This document shows positions 53,822-64,000 of a stretch of DNA of 64,000 bases, in pieces. How positions within the stretch are numbered: position 1 is the first letter of the stretch; each line of letters begins with the position of its first letter. This stretch comes from Liolophura sinensis. Lineage: Eukaryota; Mollusca; Polyplacophora; Chitonida; Chitonidae. A program made the position numbers and the translations under genes. Below the pieces are notes generated by a model, which was not told where the DNA came from, did not search any database, and was given only the letters and a program-made list of their open reading frames with translations. The stretch covers positions 8,181,338 through 8,245,337 of the forward strand of contig NC_088302.1 of the NCBI RefSeq assembly GCF_032854445.1, read 5' to 3'.

Positions 53822-56800
53822 GAATAACACATGTCAAAGTCCTTTCACAAGTGGGTCAAGGTCACCAGAGTTGTAAGTTTTTGACCTTGAATAGATCCAA
53901 AGGTCATAACTGCTGTCTATTAACGATGCCATGTGATTAACTAACCCAGACCTTATTTTAATTAGTAGTTCAAAGGCAAACCCAGATGAAAGTTTTGCAT
54001 CCTGTACAATGTGCAAAGAGTGTGAAAAGAAGATGTACACTAAAATGGGCAATAGAGTGATGTGGTACAAACAGTGAATAAATTTCATCAAAGAATTATG
54101 CCAGTAAATTCTAGTTACATGTACTTAACAATTTATCTCCCAATAGAGCTGAAACAAGTGCATCATCTAAATTATTTGAAATTAATATATTAGGAGTGGA
54201 TGTTAGATGCATCCTGCTATCTTTGTGGGCTGGAGATGCTGCCAGTTGTTGTTGTTGTTGTGAGGATACTGCACTGTTGGTTTTGATTTTTATGTTTGTC
54301 TTGATATTTATTGTACAGTTTATGGCAGAGTAAAGGACGCAGTATGACAAAGTACTGACTTGCGCTATAGTTCACAAAGATTCTTTGACCATTCAATAAG
54401 ATGTTATTGCTTGGTCTTGGCAACCGGCATGTTAAAAAGGTATTTGTCAGGAAAATCTGATACTATCACCTGCTCATGACGCATCATGTTACCTGAAGGT
54501 GAATAGGGTGAGGTGTAGGATGCTGCTAAGAAAGCCGTTGGATAAATGACTGAAGAACGATTGTAATGTGGAAATCAAGATTAATAAAACACTATCATCG
54601 GGTGTGAATAATTGATCCAGGCATAATTGAATGTACATTCTATGAAAAGTTTGGTACGTTATCATTTATTGATATAAATATACGTTTTAAATATACCAAA
54701 ATAAATGTCACTGATCCATGACATACATTTATGAAGGATTTAATTTCAGTGCCTGTTAAATACAAGCACATTTAGGAAAAAGGAAAAATAAGTGCATAGG
54801 GCATTTCAGGTCAGGGTTTGCTGAGCAGTTCTTGAACTCAACTTGATAAAAAAAAAGTCCTTGGTAATTTGGTTGACTGTTACTCTGTTGATACAAGTCA
54901 TTACCTGTGATATGAAACCTTGTTGTTTTGTTCGCACAACAGGTGGTATTCACACTGTGCGATGTTTTTGGTTGTGATATTTAGTTGAGCTTTGTCTATA
55001 AATTGCAGTTGTGCATGTAGATAAGCATTAAAATAAAGCTGTTATGTGACTGTGCTGTAGCTGAAGTTGTTGGTTTGTTTATGTATACACATAAGTATTC
55101 ACACCAACTAAATATATTCAAGATGGCTGCTTCTAGTGACCTTTAGCTTAGCACAGATATGGGAATTTTTAACACAACCAACCAGGTAACCTGTTACAGT
55201 GGTCCGTGTGCCACATAGGCGTACCTCTCTCTGCATAAGTGTTGCCTTTGAAAAAATGTAGGTTAAAGATGTAAATTTCTGTTGGTTCCAGTTATCATTC
55301 TACCTAAAGCATTACTTCTGATAGATTGACCAGTTAATGCATAAAGCTTTGACATTGTCCATGATGTTAATTCCACAGAAGACTGGTTTCTGATATTCCC
55401 CGAAAGCAAATTTCAATTTGAAATCAACATTAATTGAATTTTGACAAAAAACAATCTCTACTCTGGTAAGATTGTTACAATTGTTACACATGTACACATC
55501 AAAGGTAGATATATGTGTATAGCAGTGTCACCTTGATGCAGCTGTAAACTAGTCAGGCAGTCAACACCTTGTGTTTACCACTGTCATAAATGCACAACTT
55601 ACTTGTGAACTTCATTATTTTCATTTTGTATATAATTACCAACTATGTTTGTGATTGTTTATGTTATAGAATACTGTTTCATGAAAGCTGAAAGTGTGGA
55701 TACAGGCATTAGTTAATGATATTTATACATTATGTCATATTATATCACATGTGTATGTACATGTATGTATGTATGTATGTAAATATAGAAATGTAAAATA
55801 AATCTTGTCATAGATAGACCATTGGTGAATATATTCATCCTTGTAGCAGTTGATAAGCCCTACTCACCTCCTTCCCCATCGGTGGTTGTATGTTAGGGTT
55901 TGTTTCATTTTGAAGATTATCCAGGGTAAATTCAAGCATAATCAATGAAGGGTTGACCGAAATACATTGTACGTAGTCGTATGTAGATTTTAGACATCAG
56001 TTGCAAAACTCTTATTCCACTTTCTAAATCCGTCTATATTAGGAAGATTAATTGTACAATTTACTTCTAATTCTTTTGTCATGAGTACTTAAGCGTTTCC
56101 ATATGTACTTTCGTGTCCTCTGTCATATGTACAATGTTTTGTACAATCTTTCTCTTAAAACATCCAGGAAGGGTATCCAGTTGTATTCTGATTGTCCTAA
56201 CGGCGTGTTTTGATATTATTGTATCCCTAACCTCCTCAAGTATTTATCATTCTTTTATTCCTGAAAACGTATAGTTTAAATCTATCAAGCAATGGCAACT
56301 GCCATCTTAAGTAATGTGGCATGCCTGCATGTGGCATTAAACCAAGTTGGGTGGTTTAGTTTTGGTACTCCAGTTTTCTCACATTTGGCCGCTGTTGTAT
56401 AATTGAGAAAGCCGAGAGTAGCTTAAGCCGCTCAAATAAATGCATGCCCATTGTATCATTTTGTAATATGAGTTGGTTAAATGCCTCTCATGCCGTTTGC
56501 GGCTGGCTCATTTAACGCTTGCACTGGCATCAGTTTTGGTTGGTGCGTCACTTTGTGGTACTATTATCTGCCCTTTTGGTTGCCGCTGCTTCACTGTGTG
56601 CTCTCATTCCACTCTGATATTGTTGCTTCACTCAATAATGCTGGTGCTTCCCTCCTGCTACAGCTGCCTGGAAACATGGTTGTATCAATCATGTTGCTAC
56701 AGTGTTGCTGCACCATGAAGCCATGAATCGTGCAATATTAGACACAAGAAACATGCAAGTAGGGTGAATAGATACATGTATATATAGCTGATTTTATTCA

Positions 56801-57360
56801 TATTTGTGATATTTTAATTATTGATTTTACGTGTCATAATGTTTGTTTTAGTTCTCCAGGTTACTTCGTGAGACGATCTCGTATGGTGTACTGTACATAT
56901 TGATTCTGTATGTGTTAAAATTAATATCGAAGTAATAAAGATTGGCAGTCATTTCCCGCCCATAATTAAAAAGGTTTTGTCTTGTTTTGTTTATTGCAGT
57001 GGAGCGGTCTGTTACATCTTTGTAGCCAAAGTGTATATGTCTGATAAGTCATATATCGTTTCGTGTACATTCATTAAGATCAGCACCTCTGGATCAGTCA
57101 GTTTGCTGGTACCTTACTGAAGATCAATAGGCCAGGACCGATGAAGTCAAGTGTTAAAGAATGTGAACTTAATTAAAAATTGGAATTTCAATTTGAACGC
57201 TTATTTTTTAGATCCTTTTGTGTCAATGTTAAGAATATGAGACAAGTTTTATGTTAAGACCTAAATTGTTCTTGCCATTCTTATTTTATATGTATTTGGA
57301 ATTGTTCACGTTCCACCATGTGGCGTTTTTGAGTTAATAAATTCTACTCTATTCTATTAG
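53822..57360 (+). other. 3' UTR and downstream flank of DMXL, poly(A) candidates
   Basis: AT-rich, CpG-poor sequence after the stop codon with no supported gene. AATAAA hexamers lie at 54077, 54583, 55032, 55797, 56934 and 57336. The ones at 55032 and 57336 look best, since GT-rich or T-rich sequence follows within about 40 bases. A (GTT)n run lies at 54246-54261, an (ATGT)n run near 55763-55780, and a worn SINE-like stretch near 56346-56441. The true cleavage site cannot be chosen from sequence alone. Confidence 0.55.
55032..55037 (+). terminator. candidate poly(A) signal AATAAA
   Basis: AATAAA about 1.2 kb after the stop codon, followed within 20-50 bases by a GT-rich stretch (tgtgctgtag, gttgttggtttgttt), the usual layout of a cleavage site. 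One of several candidates. Confidence 0.4.
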
Positions 57361-59801
57361 GATAAGCCAAAACTCGCTTTGTGGAGTCGTCCCGATCTCC
57401 TTGTGGCTGTGTTAATATCATGCGCATTGTCAGGTGAACGGGAAAGCCTTCTTTTCCATCTCCACCCTTATCCTTGAGTGATTAGTTCACACCAGGTAAT
57501 CTCTGGGTCGAAACAGAAATTCGTATACCTCAGATGGATGTTTCAGGTCAACAGTCGCAAAGCCAGTTCCGAAAACGACCTTTAACACAAGCTGCCCACT
57601 AAAAAAGCATGTAAAGTAGAAAAATAGAACGGAATCCTGCAAAGAGAAGCACTCAGCTAGTTTCAATCGATGTTGGGAAGACGCTAGGTACGTTCTATGC
57701 GACAGTGAAATCCGCATGAAATTCGGGGGCTTATGTCCCGAGTACTAGTATTTGTATTGATGACATGACATGGGGCAATGTTAACCTCTTATCTGAAGTT
57801 ACCGTATCGTGGACATATACACCCTGAAGCTTGTATCCCCAGCGTATGTAATCTGTCCTATACCAGAACAGACTTGAGGATTACTGTGTAGTTACCTCTT
57901 TTCCCCGGGGTGTCATACATTTATCGAACAAATGTCGCACTAGATTCTCTTTAAATTGTCGGATTGATGAGGTCAACGAAGAAACTATCGATATCTTTCC
58001 GCCGGATAAATGCAGTTGAGTTTGATGCAAAGTTTATGGGTCATTTCCGTTGTTTTTATCGGACATCCTAGAGCCATAGCGTTGAATGACAGATTACCAT
58101 GACTTGTGAGAGGGCCTCTCTCGGTTGGTGTAAAAATCCATTGAATGGCCAGTTGTATATCAATTTGATAACAATCCAGTTCAGCGCTAGCATTGCTATC
58201 TTTTGAAAATTTAGAAGGTGTGACAGATGTTATCGTCGGGTTTTCCATCATTAGATGCAGTAGGAATTAGACACGGCTAAATAACAAATGTGATATCTTC
58301 CGTGCCATTGTCCATCACAGTCTAGAATATCCCCACGGGGGGGTTAAAGATAAATAAGGGTGTCAACCCACACCAGTTTTTTTCTTTTGTTTCCTACAAT
58401 CCATGTGATACAATGTGATTTATTTTTATGACGGATTTGTACTTTTCCCAAGATCGTTATCATCTCCTTCGCCGTATGTAAATTGACTGCGATGTTCTGT
58501 GTGCTAGAAAATATTAACTGCCAATTTGTGATAAATTGCTGTCGTTTTACAAAGCTGTTGATGTGAGGTTGTTGACAGAGGACTGTCCTCCACCAAAGTA
58601 AAATACCTCCAGCACATCGTTAAACGGTTACAAATTCGTAATCATGAACTGCGTCCAGAAAGTGAAATGACATCCAGTTTCCACCTGATCGTATAAATGA
58701 AATAAACTGTGTTACAACGTGAAGCACAGATCAAATGTATTGAAAAATGCTTGATGCTAGCAATAATTTCCAGATGGCACCTAGTCCAGGCCTCGCGCTT
58801 GTCTTCCGCTGAACTGATTTTTATTCAGATCAAAGACAAACATCGGAGACCTTTAGTTAGAAGTTAGAGGGTGAAACTTGTAACTTCAAAGTACAATTCT
58901 AGTTCGAAGTTAGTTACAATGCGGGAATACGAATGTCTGTTTCGACGCAAAAATTCATTATATTTCAACAATTTCTTAACTTTGCAGATTTTTGCATGCA
59001 TTTCTGTCATTTAAAAAAAATGAGTAAATCTGAAAAATAGATAAGTTATATCAAGTTTATTGAAGTATTGGGGAGGCCTCAATTTCACCTATAGGGAAAC
59101 AACTGTTTTCTGTGTCAACGACTTACCGTTAATATTCTGCTTCTTCAAAAATACGGTGAATAATATGGTAAATGGTGAACATTTACGGCAGGGTCTATTC
59201 TCGCAGTAGCCAAGCCATCGGGACCAGAATGACCGAGGCGATGTGTATTCGAAGACATCACACATCTGCTTCATTTACCGCCAATTGTTGTCAATGTTAG
59301 ATGGAGACATCCTGTAATGGACACCTTACAAAAGTGGCAATTCCGTCTATAAATAACTGTGCTAAGCGGTTCGATTAGAGACGGATGAAGAAGTCGTATA
59401 GCGAGCCTAAAGGAAGGTCGATTCCTGGAAATGAGGATGGTAAGTGACATTAATGATGTGAAACCCGCTGAGAAGATGAGAAAATCGCTCTGATAGAAAT
59501 CGATGCCATGCAAATTACCCAAGCCGGCTTGAAGACACGATACTGAACAACCATTGTTGTCATATGATAAAACTGAAAATTTATCAAATGTACGACCGCC
59601 TAGCTTCGAATGATAAATAAAGTTGCCAGCGAAGATTTTGGAAATAATGGTTAGCAGAGATATCGGCTTGAAAAAAAAAAACAGACCAGAAGAAATAAAA
59701 TGTTTGTATAATAACAGTTACTTGGATTCTAACACATTTACACAATAAATGAATAATTCAAACATTACTCGTTAAGCTGTGTTCACATGGCGCGACTTCA
59801 T

Positions 59802-60020
59802 TTTATTTTTTTGATTGGTGTCTTACGCCTTGCTCAAGAATATTTCACTTATACGATGCAGAGACCGAGGGAAACCCACGACCATCCGCAGGTTGCTGAA
59901 AGACCTTCCCACTTACGGACGGAGAGGAAGACATGAGCTGGACTTGAACTCATAGCGACAGCATTGGTGAGTAGCCCCTGGGCCATTACGCTGCGCTAGC
60001 ACGCTAACCCAACTGCGCTG
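59802..60020 (-). mobile_element. nearly complete SINE, minus strand
   Basis: The reverse complement gives head ..gttagcgtgctagcgcagcg, cataatg-equivalent and B-box region gagttcaagtccagctcatg, then gtaagtgggaaggtctttca, the gtgggtttccctcgg body, and tail gtataagtgaaatattcttg. The only long SINE copy outside the gene and the only long one in antisense. Confidence 0.9.
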
Positions 60021-60244
60021 ACAATAGTCAAAAATAGAAACAGGACAAGATCTATCTCGTACGATTTGTACCTTTCGACTAAAAGTAATTGCCAGTTCTT
60101 CTGCTATGATTTTGCTGAATTCTTGACATGGGTAGGAGAAGCCATATTGTATGAACGCAATTCTGTCTATGGTGGGTCTTGGCTGTGCGGGTTTAGATGC
60201 TTGACTCAGTCTTTCGAGCATATGATGCGTGAATTCAATCCCAG

Positions 60245-60331
60245 TCTGGGACTAATGCGATTGTGTATTAAATGAGATGACAATACAGCATACGGCGTAA
60301 AACACCAATCAAAAAAAAAAAAAATAAAAAA
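60245..60331 (+). mobile_element. SINE 3'-end scrap with A-rich tail
   Basis: acagcatacggcgtaaaaca then ccaatcaaaaaaaaaa. The tail is poly-A with a few T, not (AAAT)n. Confidence 0.7.
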
Positions 60332-63300
60332 AGACAATACAGCATTCTGAGTAATTCTAGACAAGTGACATCTAACGTATTGCATTGAACATCACTGCAA
60401 ATTTTTGTCACCTATTATTTTGTTCAAACCATGCTGTTACAGAGGCGGAGAGGGAGGGGGGAGGGGTGTAATTTGCAACTATCAAAGTATTTATATGAAC
60501 AGTTAGAATAAAATCCTATCTTAGGAATTTGGCAAAAGGCCACACTGTCACCGTTGCTCTGGATTTAATCTGTGCAGTAGTCTTTTGTGTGGGAATGTCA
60601 GAAACCATGCTCCGCTTCCACTATTGTTAGGTTTATTTAAACAACATAAGATAACAAGTGAAAACATCTCAAACGCTGAGTGTAAGGATAAATGTGTGAA
60701 ACACTTGTACTTTTTAATGCAAACTGAAGTTGCATTTAATGGGATGTTTAGCAATTTGGAGGAACAAGTGACTCAGTGTCAATGAATCTGACCTTAGGGG
60801 TTCACATGGCGAAGATATTAGAATTTTTCAACTGGAGCAATCTTTCTGGGTTAAAGAGTCTTTGTGATGTGAAGCAAAGAGTGACGACAAAGCGGTAACT
60901 GGAACGTGGACGCACATTGCCGACTGAAAACAGCCCCTTGTCAGTTTACCTCAGTCAGGTTTTTAGCTTAACTGCTGATGTGCTATCCTGGCAGTAGACT
61001 ACGGGGTACATTAACTGGACTCCATGCTTCCTTCCTACCACCAATGCCTCATTCTCGGACTATTCCTCTATTCAGACAAACAGTTTAGGGATGGTGAGGT
61101 GTGGGATTTATGCCTGTGTACTGAGTGAGGCGTCTCTTGACACAGACACCAGGGTACAATAGTGACTGAACAAAGATCCGGCCACTAGCCGACAAATGAA
61201 GCAGTTGTTCAATAGACAATAGATAAAACGTCGCTATTTTGGGGGCTTGAGAATAACAGGAAATGGGCTGTGGCATAAAACTGATCGAAAGACATTAAAT
61301 GAGTGACCTTGACCAATACGGTTAATTGTTCTGGTGTGCTAGTACACCACGGTTGAGGCTTAAAGGAGAAGAAAACTTAAAAACTTGACACTACAGGCTG
61401 AAAAGAGCACATTGTTCTCTATCTGGTGGTGCCTGCTGCATCATTTTGCGATTTTTCCTCGCCATACACGTAAAGCTGGCATAAATCGCCGAGTCCATCG
61501 CGTCCTCCATCTGTAACACCCTGTAATTTCTGCTGGGGGTGTGTTGCCTCTCAGCCATTGAGAGTCGTTAAAACTGCCGGCTTGTTCGTGTAAACTCGAA
61601 ACCTACGTCCAACATTCCGGCTTCCCGATCGTCATGCGGAAAACAAACTGTATTGTTCGCTTCCTTTTGGGAAGAAGAGTTCCACCAAAAATGTACGAAC
61701 TGCAATTCGGCAGTTTCCGACAGCAATTCTCCTCCTAACACAGAAGACTTCAGGACTATTTCTTAGGCAAAATGGAGTTGCCCACAGCGGATTTAGGCGC
61801 TAACTTTATTTATAATTTATCATCTTGAGGTACATATTAGAATTTTTTATGGCATGCACCTGCGAGGAAATGCATAGTCTTTTCAATGGTATTTGATTGA
61901 TATTTGAATTTTCTTCTCCTTTAACCTCCATGTTTGTGATTATAACTGAAATAAGTACATTTGTGTATTGTTCTCTACGGGTGCCCGTTAGCTTCAAGGA
62001 TAAAAATTTTCCCACAAAAAGTCTCCTAAACAGTTGTTTAACCTTAGCAAAATCAACCCACAAACGAGGAGAAAAATTTGTTCTGTCTTCATTTTACTTA
62101 ACACTCAGATTTGTTCGTATCAAGGCAAGGGTCGTCATTTGGGTTATTCCTGAAGATGACTATCTTTCCTTTGACCCATGAGGTCGAGAGTTCGAATACA
62201 GTTGTTGTTGTTTCTGCTTTGAGATTTATCAGATATGTGTAGAAAACAGGTTTTGGCATGACCAGTTTTCAGCCTAATAAATATCAGTAGACCAATTAAA
62301 AAATATATTGAAACAGGAATGCCCAGTGAATCCAACAAAACACGTCATTTCGATGTTAACGCAAAAATATTTCCTTTTAGTTAGGCTGGTGGCAGGCAGA
62401 CATTTGAAGTTAGGTCACACCAAATGGACCAAAAACTGCTGCTGGAATTAACAGCGTTTGTTTCAACATCCAAGTATAAAACTTTTAACTGAAAGGTTTT
62501 AAGCTTTTTTTAGTATGTTTTCACTAAATTATTTATAGGCATAGCAATTATTTTAATTATTTTGATTGAGTATAAAAGGGGCAATACTTTCGTTGAGCCA
62601 GAAGCGAAGAGTGATGAATCAATTAAAGATATTGCAGACAGGAAGTGCTACATAGACTGGACATCTGGCTACACACCACAATCAATGATATCGCGAATGT
62701 AATATCGTCCAGTAATTAAATATATTGTCTTTCCCTCATTTGGGTTGTTTTTTCTGCTTGTTATGTGGTATCATTTTGTAGCAGAGGCTACATTCTGAGT
62801 ACAAATTTGTGTGTTTTTCAGAAAATTCATACTAGGCGAAAGTAGTGAAAAGTCCCGTTTCACATGCCTCTGACTGGGTGCGTTGACACTTTTCCTGTCA
62901 AAAAATTTAGGTGAGTTCTATTAGGGGACGAGGATTACGGGACCTGGAACGTTTGGGGCTCAGAAAGTTTGTGACAGTGCCGTGAAGCCAAACATTAACA
63001 TGTGAGTTAACGGAAAATTAATTGTGGACCAACAGCTCCAACAACTGTTACAGAGATGGGTCAAAGCTCTCATCGCCTCTTACGCGAAGTATGAACAGAT
63101 GTCATGACGTCCCAATGGGCTGATCGAGAGTATATATTTAGAAAGTCAAGCCATTTCCCTTATATATACTATATAAATAGATATGATTTCGTGTATTGGC
63201 TATTGCTCTAACTGTTTTCCGCATACAGTTTTCAATTTTGGTGGACACATTTGTCCATTTGCGCGGTTGTCATGGTAACAGAGGGATATTTGGGATAGAG

Positions 63301-64000
63301 CAAGTCCCTTGGGCTTTACCCCCGCCAAATTTCTTCTGATCATTAAAACTATATTCTTGTTTGATTCATAGTAATTACTATATTAATTTTTATGTAATGT
63401 TGTTATTTGGTGAATAAACAAAATACAAATATATATTTAAAAATATACAACTACATACCTATCATGAATTTTTATGAAGATTCCCCTCAGAGGTTATACT
63501 CACCACAGTGCTGCTGGTATTCTTTTATACATTTCAAACAAATGCATTTGATGGGACGTATGTTGTGTTCACCTGAACTCTCGTTCGTTTTGTTTGTCGT
63601 TTTCTCTGTGTCTTTGCTTTTTGGTTTGTGTGAAATATCGGCGTGCATTTGGCGTGAGGATGATTCAGTTATTTTAGCAGAGCCATGCTTTGTTTGTTAC
63701 CATGTATGTTTGTAGCTAAAGCTGGGAAGATCTTATGAAAAACGAAACCCAAACATGGAGTAAATGAAAGAAAATAATTGTATGGGATTTCAGCATTTTT
63801 CAGTATGTGTTTGTACTACTTACATAATACTGGAGGGTTAAAGGCTTGGCCAAAAACCTGAAAGGTTGTTACATAGATCTTAAGCTACGTGGTGTTTTTG
63901 CCATAGTGCTGACAAACCCAGTCGTATTTGCTAGAGGTTTGTTTGAAGTCGACCAAGAAGCAACGCTGACTCGAACAACTTTAGGCAAATAAACCCGCAA

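Larger units (their letters stand above)
57361..64000. other. intergenic region, CpG-rich, no supported gene
   Basis: CpG density is several-fold higher than in the gene body. Open frames are short (the longest about 100 codons) and none shows a family motif. Two SINE copies (59802-60020 minus, 60245-60331 plus) are the only recognised elements. A more GC-rich stretch at 61440-61700 could belong to the start of a neighbouring gene, but nothing proves it. Confidence 0.6.

Noticed and set aside
63407-63715. 102-codon plus frame with a hydrophobic stretch (SFVLFVVFSVSLLFGL)
   Set aside because: Considered as a small membrane protein, but the start is in AT-rich sequence, T-rich codons explain the hydrophobicity, and there is no homology or splice context.
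1-64000. CRISPR arrays, bacterial operons, viral or phage genes
   Set aside because: The tandem repeats lack repeat-spacer organisation, all coding sequence is intron-split eukaryotic, and no retroviral or viral protein motif was seen.

Overview
The window is a stretch of animal nuclear DNA. Nearly all of it is one large, intron-rich gene on the + strand: the orthologue of DMXL2/DMXL1 (Rabconnectin-3 alpha, fly Dmx, the animal counterpart of yeast Rav1). I could trace 46 coding exons from 831 to the stop codon at 53819-53821. Their phases join without a break and give 3,342 codons plus stop. The missing N-terminus (about 30 residues by comparison with vertebrate proteins) and the promoter lie left of the window. 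The full protein would be near 3,370 residues, against roughly 3,030 in vertebrates. The organism is probably a lophotrochozoan, most likely a mollusc or close relative. This rests on the invertebrate-type DMXL sequence, AT-rich introns full of TACATGTA words, and many copies of a tRNA-derived SINE ending in (AAAT)n. The species assignment is inference.

Layout: 1-830 is the end of an upstream intron. 831-12.3 kb holds 13 exons of N-terminal WD40 propeller and linkers. 12.7-19 kb holds more propeller blades and the giant 1,611-bp exon 20. 19-23.2 kb encodes the conserved Rav1 C-terminal-like helical region. 23.7-39.2 kb holds helical and low-complexity exons with long introns. 44.3-53.8 kb holds the C-terminal WD40 propeller. 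53.8 to about 57.3 kb is 3' UTR or downstream flank with several poly(A) signals. From about 57.4 kb to the end I see no gene I can support. CpG density rises sharply there, as expected outside a methylated gene body.

Function: DMXL proteins pair with WDR7 (Rabconnectin-3 beta) and ROGDI in the metazoan RAVE-like complex. That complex promotes assembly of the V-ATPase V1 and V0 sectors on synaptic vesicles, endosomes and lysosomes, and is needed for vesicle acidification and Notch signalling. No other protein-coding or RNA gene is supported.

The introns are rich in repeats: about 16 SINE copies or fragments, five copies of a roughly 185-bp MITE with TA target sites (two back to back), and several minisatellites. 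The most unusual structures are two separate tandem arrays, at exons 7 and 36, in which the 3' end of a coding exon together with its splice donor has been multiplied. Also notable is a young SINE inserted 10 bases before a splice acceptor, with a perfect 14-bp target-site duplication.
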